Positions 1 to 8,280 of a stretch of DNA of 64,000 nucleotides are shown here, piece after piece; position 1 is the first letter of the stretch, and every line of letters starts with the position of its first letter. The notes beneath the pieces were generated by a model. That model made no database searches. It worked only from the letters and a program-made list of their open reading frames with translations, and was not told the origin of the DNA. Source of the stretch: Prevotella sp. (GTDB lineage Bacteria; Bacteroidota; Bacteroidia; Bacteroidales; Bacteroidaceae); NCBI GenBank assembly GCA_017410365.1, contig JAFQQY010000020.1, positions 1 to 64,000 on the forward strand. The letters run 5' to 3'. Position numbers and translations under genes: made by a program.

Positions 1-161
1 ATTTTTGAGAAGATTTTTTATGTGTTCTAAAGGAGTATAGCGGGCTATACGACTGAAGAGACATGAAAAATATGCCAAAAAGAATAGACAAAAGTGCAAA
101 AAGTATTTCTTAATATCACATTTACGGTCTAATGAACGATTGGGGTTTAAGGACTTAAGAA

Positions 162-200
162 AGCAGGGATATTGGCTACTAAGAGCTAAATATCCCTGCT
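162..200. terminator. Hairpin, probable terminator
   Basis: A perfect 11-bp stem pairs AGCAGGGATAT (162-172) with ATATCCCTGCT (190-200) around a 17-nt loop. Only short T-rich tails follow on either strand, so an intrinsic terminator is likely but the direction is uncertain. Confidence 0.5.
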
Positions 201-353
201 ATTATTTTACTTATGGGATATAGCTTACTCCCATGCATCCCAATAACTGCCGATTGGCTTGGCACATATCCATACAGTCATTACAAACATCATTCTCGCT
301 TGGATTATTCTATACCATAGGTTTAGTTTGCGCGAACAAAATCAACCGATTTT

Positions 354-384
354 ATTGTGATTGTTAAGAAATACACTATCTTTG
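354..384 (+). promoter_or_regulatory. Promoter of the AbiE operon
   Basis: A -7 element TATCTTTG lies at 377-384, matching the Bacteroidales consensus TAnnTTTG. ATTG at 354-357, 19 bp upstream, is a near match to the -33 TTTG. The first start codon of the operon is at 414. Confidence 0.6.
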
Positions 385-413
385 CAGTTGAATTTAATCA
401 GTTAATATAAACT

Positions 414-1178
414 ATGAGTTTAGAATATCAAAGTAAATTAAACCAGCTGCTTGTGCTTGGAAAGAAAAACGGACTCTTTTTCTCTGAATGGTTAAGGAAA
501 AATGGTTATTCAGATCAGTTGATAAGAAAGTATCGACAATCCGGATGGCTTGCGACCTTGGATAAAGGAGTTATGTATCGTACTGGAGATTCATTATCTT
601 CATTCGCAGCTTTGTCCTGTTACAATGAACAGCTAAATAAAAAGGTGAGAGTGGCTGCGCATTCGGCATTGGAACTTTTCGGTTTCAATCATTATGTTCC
701 GATGGGAAAGCCTTTACTTATGGTTGCCTATCATAATTCTAATATACCCAAATGGATGGCAAGTGATTCTTTTGATAAGAATTTCAAACCATTTAGCACT
801 AAAATAATCGAAGTTTCCCAAACAACTACCGTACATATAGAGGGTGTTGATGTTTTGGTATCTTCTCCAGAACAAGCTTTTATGGAATGCTTGCTTTTGG
901 CTCCAGAACAATATAATTATATAGACTTATACTATATAATGGAGCTATTAACTTCATTACGTGCCGATGTGGTGCAAACACTGCTTGAAAACATAAAAAA
1001 TCAGCGCGTTAAAAGAGTGTTCCTATATATGGCTGAAAAAGCTGGGCATTATTGGTTTGATATGCTGAATATAGATAAAATAAATCTCGGCACATCCAAA
1101 CAGCAATTAGTAGAGAATGGTATATATATAAAGAAGTATAGAATTACAATACCTAAAGAGTTAAAGGAATATGAATGA
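414..1178 (+). CDS. Type IV TA system antitoxin, AbiEi family
   Basis: This 254-residue protein resembles AbiEi antitoxins: an N-terminal winged-helix region (about residues 10-60, including a segment of the type SDQLIRKYRQSGWLATLDKG) and an AbiEi C-terminal domain. In known AbiE systems the antitoxin represses its own promoter and neutralises the AbiEii nucleotidyltransferase without stable binding. The call is strengthened by the next gene, an AbiEii toxin that overlaps this one by 8 nt. The consensus promoter directly upstream would allow autorepression. The pair could act in phage abortive infection or element maintenance; the sequence does not tell which. Confidence 0.8.
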   Translation: MSLEYQSKLNQLLVLGKKNGLFFSEWLRKNGYSDQLIRKYRQSGWLATLDKGVMYRTGDSLSSFAALSCYNEQLNKKVRVAAHSALELFGFNHYVPMGKPLLMVAYHNSNIPKWMASDSFDKNFKPFSTKIIEVSQTTTVHIEGVDVLVSSPEQAFMECLLLAPEQYNYIDLYYIMELLTSLRADVVQTLLENIKNQRVKRVFLYMAEKAGHYWFDMLNIDKINLGTSKQQLVENGIYIKKYRITIPKELKEYE

Positions 1179-2085
1179 TATATACAAAAAACAAGTAGCC
1201 CTTTTGATACGCATTATGCCATCAGTATATCGTATCAAGGATTTTGCGGTTCACGGAGGAACAGCCATCAATCTGTTTAATAAGAATATGCCTCGTTACT
1301 CTGTGGATATTGATTTGACCTATATTCCAATACAGGAAAGAGAAGAGAGTTTGAAAACCATTAATGAGCATCTAAAAACTCTTAAAGCCAATATAGAGAA
1401 GTCTATTCCTGGTATTAGAGTAGTTCACAAATATGATGTATGGAAACTGCTATGTACACTCAACGGGGCAACCGTTAAAATTGAAGTTAACAGCACAAAA
1501 AGAGGTATCATTGGAGAAACAGAGGATAAAATGCTTTGCGAAAAGGCTCAACAAGAGTTTAGTATGGCGTGTAAGGCTCGAACTGTTTCTTATTCACAAT
1601 TATATGGCGGTAAGATAACTGCGGCATTAAGTCGCCAACATCCACGAGACCTGTTTGATTGCAAGTATATGGAAATATCATCTTTCAATGATGTAAAAGA
1701 TGGTTTTATGCTATGCTTGCTCGGTAGCGACAAACCTATTATTGAATCTTTGCAACCAAATGCCATTGACCAAACTGATGCTTTAGAAAAACAATTTAAG
1801 GGTATGTCCGATGTTGAATTTAGTTATGCCGATTATGAAAAAGCAAGAGTAAATCTGATTGCACAAGTCAATACAGCATTAACAGAGGCAGACAAAGACT
1901 TTATTATATCATTTGAAGAAGGAACTCCTGATTGGGACAAGTGCTGTGCGGGAGATTTGAATAACTACCCATCAGTTAAATGGAAGCTGCAGAACATCGT
2001 CAAACTGAAAGAGGCAAATCCGCAGAAGCACCAACAAGGCATTGAGCGATTGAAGCAATTCTTTAGTAGAACAACAGAAGGTTAA
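1171..2085 (+). CDS. Type IV TA system toxin, AbiEii/AbiGii nucleotidyltransferase
   Basis: The 304-residue product has the DNA polymerase beta-like nucleotidyltransferase core of AbiEii toxins. It shows Gly29-Gly30 followed by Ser44 and the metal-binding pair Asp46/Asp48 in YSVDIDLTY, and the typical later segment with Lys148 and Arg159-Asp160 (GGKITAALSRQHPRDLFD). Related toxins modify tRNA or other RNA acceptors with nucleotides and stop growth. The start overlaps the antitoxin stop by 8 nt, consistent with translational coupling. All expected active-site residues are present, so the toxin is probably functional. Confidence 0.85.
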   Translation: MNDIYKKQVALLIRIMPSVYRIKDFAVHGGTAINLFNKNMPRYSVDIDLTYIPIQEREESLKTINEHLKTLKANIEKSIPGIRVVHKYDVWKLLCTLNGATVKIEVNSTKRGIIGETEDKMLCEKAQQEFSMACKARTVSYSQLYGGKITAALSRQHPRDLFDCKYMEISSFNDVKDGFMLCLLGSDKPIIESLQPNAIDQTDALEKQFKGMSDVEFSYADYEKARVNLIAQVNTALTEADKDFIISFEEGTPDWDKCCAGDLNNYPSVKWKLQNIVKLKEANPQKHQQGIERLKQFFSRTTEG

Positions 2086-2365
2086 CATTATTTTTCTTGA
2101 GGAAGTGTAGTTTACCGTCTGCCCAATTATGATTATCCCTAAAAATATTCCTCCTATGAATAGAAACGAGAACAGCGTACATTTAACCCCAATGCGCTAA
2201 GAATGATTCCGATGATGGGCAGCTGACCCTATGAGATTATTTCTATGGACAGCAGTGGAAGCCTTATATAATTAAAGGTGTGCATACGAAAACCGCCGCA
2301 ACGTGGAAAGTTGCAGCGGGGACAATTAATATGTTCGGCCAAAAGTTAACTGGCGATGCCATTGA
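2086..2365. other. Intergenic stretch after AbiE, no gene recognised
   Basis: Six-frame reading shows only short interrupted frames. An imperfect hairpin lies at about 2291-2319 (CCGCCGCAAC with GTTGCAGCGG, one mismatch). It could be the shared end of the converging AbiE and WG-repeat transcripts or the remnant of a decayed gene. Confidence 0.35.
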
Positions 2366-4273
2366 TTAAGGAGTCCATGTTTCCCAACTTGATTTAGGAC
2401 ATGTTCCTCCATGGCTTACAATTGTTTCTCTGACATTCTTCATTTTTGCCTGAATATCTTTTCGCTGTGATTCATTATAAGAATCCATATTGGCATTCAT
2501 TTTTATCAGTTGAGATTCATAATTGCTATATACAGCCTTTTGAGACTGATAGTTAGCGGCCATCCATTTTGCATTCCGATCCGAATTGGTATCGTTAGAC
2601 GAATTATTTCTATTTGACGATGATTCTTGAGGCGAAAATGTTTCATTATTGCCATATCCCGAATTACTAACATTGTTATCGTTTTTTATGGTAGAAATGG
2701 TAGAATATAAAGCTACTGAAGAATTAATAAACTGAGCCAAATAATCCCAACCTGTTGATGTGGAAGCTTCTGACTTGACATAATATCCATCATGAAAATC
2801 CCAAGCATTCGCATATCCCCTATGAGCCTTATTTCTATATTGTATAATATTAAAATCATACGAATCCCCTATTAGTTCTTTCGCCTTTCCATAGAAACTT
2901 ATTGCATTTTTATAATCTTCTTGATTCATATAATATGCACCTAATGAACATAAAACCTCCAAATTATACGGGTTTACCTTTGCAAGCTTTATCATTTTAT
3001 TGTATTTTTTAGTGGTATTATCTTCTCCTCTTAAATCTTTTAATAGGGACATTTCTAAATCACAATAACCATAAATATTAATTTCCCCTATTTCTGTACC
3101 CAATCGTACTGTACTATATCCATTAGATTCAAAAGGAGAGATCTCGTCATAAACACATGGTACAATTTCAATTTGGCTATCCAAATTAAATAAACCATAT
3201 TTGCCATTTTTAACGACTCTTACGATATTGTGCTCTGGTTCAAAAATTGCTTCATATATATGCGGTATGATTTCTTTTCCCTCAGAATCTTTAGCCCCAA
3301 ACAAACTGTCTTCTTTTAAAATACAAACATCATAATTACCACTATTTATTAATGTATCATTATTTGCTTCCTCCAGTTTGTCCGCTAGACGTTCCTTGAT
3401 TTCTTTGTAAACGCCAAGTTTCGCATTTTTTAGAGCAAATGATGTAGGTTTTATTGAACGTAGTTTCGAATTATAGTACTTATCTTTCACTGGTTTCTTC
3501 TTATTGAATGGTTTTATTATGTTATTGGCAAGGTCTATAACACCCCATTTCCCATCTTTTTTAACATTGGCAACCATTCCATCCCATTTCTCAGAATAGT
3601 AACAATAGGTAAACGCACAAGCTTCTTCATATTGCGGTTCTATAATAAATTTGCCCAAGGCATCTATATACCCCCACTTCCCTTCATATTTTACTGCCGC
3701 TATAAACATCGGCCGATTAATTTCGCTAATTTTTCGATTGTTTTTGAAGTATAAATACCCATCCTCCAAATTACAATATTGTCCACTTATGTTGATAGTT
3801 GTTTTTGTTTCATTAACATCCTCCATAGTAAAAAATAGTTTACCCCATTTTTTCAAATTCATTTTTGATTCAGCCTCCCGTTCTTTATCGATAACTGTAC
3901 TGAGACTGTATATTATATCATCCGAAGACAAATTAATATCGTCAAAAATGGCAGGGCATATAAGTTTGTTATAAGAATTCACGAATCCCCATTTCCCCTT
4001 TATTTTAACAGCTGCATATCCATTATCTGCAGTTAAAGAGGCCGCCTCATATTGTGGATAAATATAAGTACAATCATAATATTTAAATCCCCATAAACCG
4101 TTTTCTTCGTAAGCGCAATACGGAGAATGTTGACTAAATTGGCTTGGAGTGTATGAATATTGTGCGCTAAGTTTTGGTATTGAGCATAATAATCCGATAG
4201 CCAAGAGGAAAATCTGTTTTGTGTACTTAAATGCAAAACGAGATATAAAATATGAAAAGACTACATTTCTCAT
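2366..4273 (-). CDS. Exported WG-repeat protein
   Basis: This protein of about 635 residues has many WG (KWG) repeats in its first two thirds. Recurrent signatures are GKWGFVNSYNKLICPAIFDDI-like, GKWGYIDALGKFIIEPQYEEA-like and GKWGVIDLANNIIKPF-like units, each about 50 residues with the bulky-Gly pair WG and a final proline-aromatic turn. After residue 430 there is a TPR-like helical stretch (YNLEVLCSLGAYYMNQEDY), then a Ser/Asn-rich linker and a charged C-terminus. I moved the start to 4273 because that Met precedes a normal signal peptide ending near SAQYS; the longer frame would overlap the upstream gene. WG repeats are predicted interaction scaffolds; function is unknown. It probably shares a transcript with the gene at 4306-5091. 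Confidence 0.75.
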   Translation of the reverse strand: MRNVVFSYFISRFAFKYTKQIFLLAIGLLCSIPKLSAQYSYTPSQFSQHSPYCAYEENGLWGFKYYDCTYIYPQYEAASLTADNGYAAVKIKGKWGFVNSYNKLICPAIFDDINLSSDDIIYSLSTVIDKEREAESKMNLKKWGKLFFTMEDVNETKTTINISGQYCNLEDGYLYFKNNRKISEINRPMFIAAVKYEGKWGYIDALGKFIIEPQYEEACAFTYCYYSEKWDGMVANVKKDGKWGVIDLANNIIKPFNKKKPVKDKYYNSKLRSIKPTSFALKNAKLGVYKEIKERLADKLEEANNDTLINSGNYDVCILKEDSLFGAKDSEGKEIIPHIYEAIFEPEHNIVRVVKNGKYGLFNLDSQIEIVPCVYDEISPFESNGYSTVRLGTEIGEINIYGYCDLEMSLLKDLRGEDNTTKKYNKMIKLAKVNPYNLEVLCSLGAYYMNQEDYKNAISFYGKAKELIGDSYDFNIIQYRNKAHRGYANAWDFHDGYYVKSEASTSTGWDYLAQFINSSVALYSTISTIKNDNNVSNSGYGNNETFSPQESSSNRNNSSNDTNSDRNAKWMAANYQSQKAVYSNYESQLIKMNANMDSYNESQRKDIQAKMKNVRETIVSHGGTCPKSSWETWTP

Positions 4274-4305
4274 TTCTTTTATATTTATTATCAAACAATT
4301 AATTA

Positions 4306-5091
4306 TTAGAATGTATGGACTGCGCAAGTCCCCATATCATCTTCGCTTTTTTTTCTCTGAATATCATAGATGTCTAAATAACCTTTGCTGAACTTATTCG
4401 TAACATACTGAAGTTTTCTAAAACCAGCATCGGCATGATGTACAGAAGAAGAAATGAGTCCATTATAAGCGATCAAGAGCAACTCTCTTTTAATCAACTC
4501 ATTGTCAGATAATTCGCTCCCTTTTTTATAAAACTTAGATCCTGTAATTGTATAATCCCCACCTAATCCCCCTGTATAGAATTGGGCAAAGAGAGCTAAC
4601 TCCTTGTCCCCTGGAATAAACCACCCGTCACCTAATTGTTCAGCCCAATGCTCCCAAGGGAAATAGGTTTGCATAGAATAGCCCTTTTCACTACAATATT
4701 TTTTAATCGCAGTTGCATTCTTTTCTCCATCGTCTCCTAAAAGGGGGATTAGTTCCGTAAAGATAGATTTTTTAGCGTCCTTCTTATCCAATCCTGCTTT
4801 TTTATAATTATCAAAATCAAGAACGTTTGTTTTATAGACTTTAGCTTGTTCTTCGGATAAAAGTTTCTTCTTAATAAGTTTCCCTATTTCTTTATTGTCC
4901 ATTGCAGGTAGCGACATTGCCAATCCATGCTCTTGGCTATCATCAACATAGAAGATAAAAGCAGGGACACCATTGATTTCTATATAGTCCCCAACTTTGT
5001 GTGCATATGAAAACACTGAAGGTAATGACAACAAGAAAAATAATTGTAGTAATTTTGTTTTAAGCATAAACTTACTCATTAAAGGTTTCAT
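4306..5091 (-). CDS. Secreted protein with Lcl/DUF1566-like end, function unknown
   Basis: The 261-residue product has an N-terminal signal peptide (hydrophobic run with a likely cut after FSYA); Met1, Met5 or Met9 could each be the start. The middle contains a GDGWFIPGDKELALFAQ segment, which resembles the W-h-hP-xxxEL motif of Lcl C-terminal/DUF1566 and formylglycine-generating-like domains. I do not recognise the family more exactly. It lies 32 bp upstream of the WG-repeat protein in the same direction, so the two are likely co-expressed and exported. A structured leader or separate RNA lies immediately upstream (5145-5504). Confidence 0.55.
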   Translation of the reverse strand: MKPLMSKFMLKTKLLQLFFLLSLPSVFSYAHKVGDYIEINGVPAFIFYVDDSQEHGLAMSLPAMDNKEIGKLIKKKLLSEEQAKVYKTNVLDFDNYKKAGLDKKDAKKSIFTELIPLLGDDGEKNATAIKKYCSEKGYSMQTYFPWEHWAEQLGDGWFIPGDKELALFAQFYTGGLGGDYTITGSKFYKKGSELSDNELIKRELLLIAYNGLISSSVHHADAGFRKLQYVTNKFSKGYLDIYDIQRKKSEDDMGTCAVHTF

Positions 5092-5144
5092 TGCCTATGA
5101 ACTCCCAAATTCAGCGTTAATAAATTCAGTAAAGTTTAGGAAAT

Positions 5145-5504
5145 AAAAAAGACGTGGGAGTTTATTCCTCCGCGCTTATCCTTGCAGTCAGGCCTTCGCA
5201 TTGCCCCCAAATCACGGATAAGCAACGCAAGCCAGCCCACGCCAAGCGATATTATACATATAGAACCCACCCTGATGCCATAATTAAAAAGAATATAATT
5301 ATAGCATAGAGCGGTCGGTATATAATACACCCACGCAGACGCTTCAGTTGCATTACACCTGTGATTTGGATTCAAAGTTGCGAAGTTTGACCGCACAGAT
5401 AATAACGTCCGAAAACGTCCTTTCCGAGGCGTGCCCTACAAACGGCTGTCGCCTCTATTCCATCAATGTCTTGACCCGCCCTGTCCGCTATGGACTGGCT
5501 TAGT
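5145..5504 (-). ncRNA. Probable structured RNA of about 360 nt with its own promoter
   Basis: The region is bounded by a consensus promoter on the right and a T-tract on the left (minus strand 5150-5145). Its GC content is higher than the AT-rich surroundings. Perfect local stems are visible: GTCC/GGAC (5483-5486 with 5492-5495), GAGGCG/CGCCTC (5426-5431 with 5450-5455), GCGGTC/GACCGC (5311-5316 with 5389-5394), GCTTATCC/GGATAAGC (5174-5181 with 5216-5223) and CGTGGG/CCCACG (5153-5158 with 5236-5241). The last two are nested and end beside the T-tract. An open frame of 86 codons crosses part of it (5136-5396), but its start lies inside the stems and it looks like a chance frame. I find no RNase P, tmRNA or SRP signature. 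It may be a stand-alone RNA or a leader of the gene at 5091. Confidence 0.45.
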
Positions 5505-5510
5505 CAACGG

Positions 5511-5542
5511 CAAAGATAGAAAATATAAATAAAATAAACAAA
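5511..5542 (-). promoter_or_regulatory. Consensus Bacteroidales promoter for the 5.15-5.50 kb RNA
   Basis: Read on the minus strand, TTTG (5542-5539) is followed after exactly 20 nt by TATCTTTG (5518-5511). Both elements match the primary sigma factor consensus perfectly. The expected transcription start is near 5504. Confidence 0.7.
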
Positions 5543-5614
5543 TATTTGCGCATTTTTCTTCTATATTCACCATTGCATTCATACTATTTGCATTTACAAA
5601 ACATTATTTTCTCA

Positions 5615-5701
5615 TACATCCTACATTTTGGGACTTAACTTACTAATAAGTAATAGGTTAAGTGTAGTGTAGGTAAATTTCAAACCTACACTAATTGGGC
5701 A
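5615..5701. repeat. Dispersed intergenic repeat, copy A
   Basis: This segment matches 58754-58840 over most of its length: TACATCC, then TACATTTT, a GGGA and TTAACTTA block, a variable middle, TTAAGTG, and a final inverted pair. In this copy AGTGTAGGT (5666-5674) pairs perfectly with ACCTACACT (5684-5692). Both copies lie in gene-free DNA. The identity of the element is unknown. Confidence 0.6.
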
Positions 5702-5769
5702 TTTGATTATCAACGGTCTTTCATCATCCTAACAGGACGTTTCAGCTTTCCCAAACGGCTGTTTTGCTA

Positions 5770-5901
5770 TCGTAACTGCATCGGTTATCAGTCGTTAAAC
5801 TACAATATGATTAGTCCGAAGTGCTTTCGGACTGTCAGTCCGTGACGCTCGGACTGACAGTTTGTGACGTTCTGACTGATAGTCCGAGCGGCGCGGACTG
5901 A
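5770..5901. repeat. Six tandem 22-bp units, partly palindromic
   Basis: The interval divides exactly into six 22-bp units (5770, 5792, 5814, 5836, 5858, 5880). The later units begin with CAGT or TAGT and end with ACTGA. Each of the last units is internally self-complementary, for example AGTCCG with CGGACT, and CTGTCAGTCCG (5832-5842) pairs with CGGACTGACAG (5850-5860). The first unit carries the string TAACTGCATCGGTTA, which recurs at 58.9 kb, also at 22-bp spacing. Another 22-bp array lies at 35.2 kb. Confidence 0.7.
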
Positions 5902-5986
5902 TTAAAACCAGTTCGTCTTTACATCAGAATCCAGTCCTTTTAGATGATATTTTCAGAAAATAAGGAGGCTTTATTTTAGGAACACT

Positions 5987-7228
5987 TTACTTTATTATCA
6001 TAGTTGACAGTTTGTCCGGCGCAAAAACCTCTTGCGCCACACGCTGAATATCATCGGCCGTCAGGTTATCAATCTGGGTAAACAGACGGTCGGTATCTTT
6101 TTCCCATCCGTAGTGAAGGAAACTCTTGCCAAAATCCAAAGCGTAGTTTTCATTGTTGTCGCAGGCTATGGCTATCTGTCCCTTTATCTGCCTCTTAGCT
6201 GCTGCAAGTTGTGCGGCACTGAGTGGCTTTTCCATTATACGCTCAAGTTCGCGCATCACCAGTTTTCGGCACTTGTCAATATCGTGCGGGTCGCAACCAA
6301 AATATACAGACCACATTCCCGTGTCAGAATATGTTGTCATCGTGCTTTCTACGGTATACACCAAACCGTGGCGTTCACGCAGCGAAAGGTTGAGCCTTGC
6401 ACTCATGCCCGGTCCGCCAAGTATATTGTTAAGCAGATATAGTGGCATGCGCTTCTCGTCGTGGGCACTATAAGTCCTGTTGCCTATCATCACGTGTGCC
6501 TGATGCGTACCTTTTTCTATGACTGTTTCCTTGGGAGTATATATAGGTAGCAGGCTCTTGTCTGCCGGTTCGGCATCGCCAATCACCGCTTCACAATCAG
6601 GGAAATCTGCGGTCGCCTTTTCCAGCATGCGCACCAAGCGCTTCGGGTCTACATCGCCATATGCAAAAAACACCATATTCTCAGGACAATAATAACGACG
6701 GGCAAACTTACTTATGTCTTCGGATGTATATTTACGCAACTGCTCAGCCGTGCCGAGTATGCTATGCCCCAACGGATGGCCTGCAAAAAGACTATTCTCA
6801 AATTCGTCGTATATAAGTTCGGCAGGCGAATCGTTGTAGCTCTCTATCTCGTCGCATATCACCTCTGTCTCCTTTGTTATCTCCGACTGCGGATATGTGC
6901 TGTGGAACACCATATCGGTAAGCAAATCTACAGCCTTTGCCACATGGTCCTTCAGAACGGCTGCGTAGTAAACGGTATTCTCTTTGTTGGTGAAAGCATT
7001 CAGGTCGCCTCCCACCCCATCAAGACACTTTATGATATCTATAGCCTTGCGCCTTGACGTACCCTTGAACGAAGCGTGCTCACAGAAATGAGCGAGTCCT
7101 TCCTCACCGGACAGTTCGTCTCGTGTGCCTACATTTATCTCATAGCCGCAATAGACCACCTGCGACAGCATCGGTTTGTGTATGATACGCAGTCCGTTGG
7201 ACAGTTGATATGTGTTATATTTCGTCAT
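5987..7228 (-). CDS. M16 family zinc metallopeptidase
   Basis: This 413-residue protein is a one-unit (processing-peptidase sized) M16 peptidase. The inverted zinc motif HxxEH is at residues 47-51 (HFCEH) and the third ligand fits Glu127, 76 residues further on, in VICDEIESYNDS. The second inactive-type M16 domain follows from about residue 175. There is no signal peptide, so it is probably cytoplasmic; Bacteroidales homologues of this size are usually annotated as PqqL/YmxG-like. It is divergent from the PfkB gene, and its own promoter fits CAAAAATA (7237-7244, reverse of TATTTTTG) with a -33 CAAA at 7267-7270. Confidence 0.9.
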   Translation of the reverse strand: MTKYNTYQLSNGLRIIHKPMLSQVVYCGYEINVGTRDELSGEEGLAHFCEHASFKGTSRRKAIDIIKCLDGVGGDLNAFTNKENTVYYAAVLKDHVAKAVDLLTDMVFHSTYPQSEITKETEVICDEIESYNDSPAELIYDEFENSLFAGHPLGHSILGTAEQLRKYTSEDISKFARRYYCPENMVFFAYGDVDPKRLVRMLEKATADFPDCEAVIGDAEPADKSLLPIYTPKETVIEKGTHQAHVMIGNRTYSAHDEKRMPLYLLNNILGGPGMSARLNLSLRERHGLVYTVESTMTTYSDTGMWSVYFGCDPHDIDKCRKLVMRELERIMEKPLSAAQLAAAKRQIKGQIAIACDNNENYALDFGKSFLHYGWEKDTDRLFTQIDNLTADDIQRVAQEVFAPDKLSTMIIK

Positions 7229-7254
7229 TACGGCTGCAAAAATAGTAAATTTAG

Positions 7255-7285
7255 TTTGTTAATTGGCAAAAAATTCTGATATTTG
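7255..7285 (+). promoter_or_regulatory. Promoter of the PfkB kinase/flavo-diiron operon
   Basis: TTTG at 7255-7258 is followed after 19 bp by GATATTTG (7278-7285), one base off TAnnTTTG. The start codon chosen for the downstream gene is at 7310. The divergent M16 promoter overlaps the same 40 bp. Confidence 0.55.
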
Positions 7286-7309
7286 CAATTCAAAACTAAA
7301 ATAAATATA

Positions 7310-8269
7310 ATGAGAAAAGTTATTGGAATAGGCGAAACCGTATTCGATATAATATTTAAGGAAGACAATCCTGTTGCAGCTGTACCCGGAGGCTCTACTT
7401 TCAATGCCATAATATCATTGGGCAGAGCGGGAATAAATACTACTTTCATAAGTGAAACCGGCGACGACCGCATAGGGCGAAGAATAATTGAGTTTCTAAA
7501 GGAGAATGGTGTGAATGCAGACAGCGTAAGCGTGTATCAAGGCACGAAGTCGCCACTGTCGCTGGCATTCCTGAACGAAAGAAACGATGCTGAGTACATT
7601 TTCTATAAAGACCATCCCAACGACCGACTTGACTTCATCCATCCCGCAATAGAGCGTGACGACATTGTCTTGATGGGTTCCTACTATGCCATTAATCCCG
7701 TGATACGCCAGCAGGTTGCCGCATTTCTGGATTACGCTAAAGCACAGGGAGCCATTATCTATTATGATGTAAACTACAGAGCGTCTCACAAACACGAGAT
7801 AATGAGACTAACACCAAACATCATCGAGAATTTGGAATATGCAGACATTGTGCGTGGCAGCAGCGAGGACTTCGAAATAATGTATAAAAAGAAGGATGCC
7901 GACTCTGTATATAAGAGCGAAATATCATTCTATACTAAGAAATTCATATACACACAAGGGTCAGAACCTGTTGAACTGCGTGCCGATGGCGGACTGAGCA
8001 AACAGTATACAATAGAGAAAACAGATACCGTAAGTACCATTGGCGCCGGTGACAATTTCAATGCCGGATTCATTTATGGAATGCTGAAGCATGGCATTAC
8101 GCGCGATATAATTGATACCGGACTAACCGAAGAGCAATGGGACGGCATCGTTAGTTGCGCCCTGCGCTTCTCTGCCAACGTATGCAAGAGCATAAACAAC
8201 TATATCGATAACGATTTTGCATCCGAAATAAAGCAAGAAATGGCCGATTTCATCGAAAAACAACAATAA
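7310..8269 (+). CDS. PfkB-family carbohydrate kinase (fructokinase-like)
   Basis: The protein of about 319 residues is a ribokinase-fold sugar kinase. Visible motifs are the N-terminal substrate loop GGSTFNAIISLGRAG and the C-terminal anion hole and catalytic Asp in STIGAGDNFNAGF (Asp248). The start was moved to the Met at 7310, since MRKVIGIGETVFD is the conserved beginning and the longer frame would start inside the promoter. The substrate cannot be read from sequence; fructose or a related ketose is likely. It is followed after 11 bp by a flavo-diiron protein, so the two probably form an operon with no obvious metabolic link. Confidence 0.85.
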   Translation: MRKVIGIGETVFDIIFKEDNPVAAVPGGSTFNAIISLGRAGINTTFISETGDDRIGRRIIEFLKENGVNADSVSVYQGTKSPLSLAFLNERNDAEYIFYKDHPNDRLDFIHPAIERDDIVLMGSYYAINPVIRQQVAAFLDYAKAQGAIIYYDVNYRASHKHEIMRLTPNIIENLEYADIVRGSSEDFEIMYKKKDADSVYKSEISFYTKKFIYTQGSEPVELRADGGLSKQYTIEKTDTVSTIGAGDNFNAGFIYGMLKHGITRDIIDTGLTEEQWDGIVSCALRFSANVCKSINNYIDNDFASEIKQEMADFIEKQQ

Positions 8270-8280
8270 TACATAACACT

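Larger units (their letters stand above)
1..413. other. Upstream intergenic stretch without a supported gene
   Basis: No convincing gene is visible. The stretch holds a perfect 11-bp hairpin at 162-200 and the promoter of the AbiE pair at 354-384. On the minus strand from about 345 to 211 there is a Cys-rich reading frame (pattern CxxCxxxC) interrupted by a TAG at 312-310. It may be a decayed gene end but is too short to call. The sequence is AT-rich like the accessory block that follows. Confidence 0.5.
5092..5986. other. 895-bp stretch without a supported protein gene
   Basis: It contains the candidate RNA and its promoter (5145-5542), a dispersed repeat (5615-5701) and a 22-bp-period array (5770-5901). 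Nothing else is recognised between 5902 and the end of the M16 peptidase gene. Confidence 0.6.

Noticed and set aside
211-345. Cys-rich minus-strand frame with an internal TAG
   Set aside because: About 45 codons, no start codon and one stop; it could be a decayed gene end but chance cannot be excluded.
5136-5396. 86-codon open frame on the minus strand inside the candidate RNA
   Set aside because: It begins and ends inside predicted stems, has no signal, domain or promoter spacing of its own, and crosses the terminator region; structure explains the sequence better. Codon-level conservation would reverse this.
5770-5901. CRISPR array or integron attC sites
   Set aside because: The 22-bp units adjoin without spacers and there is no cas or integrase gene.
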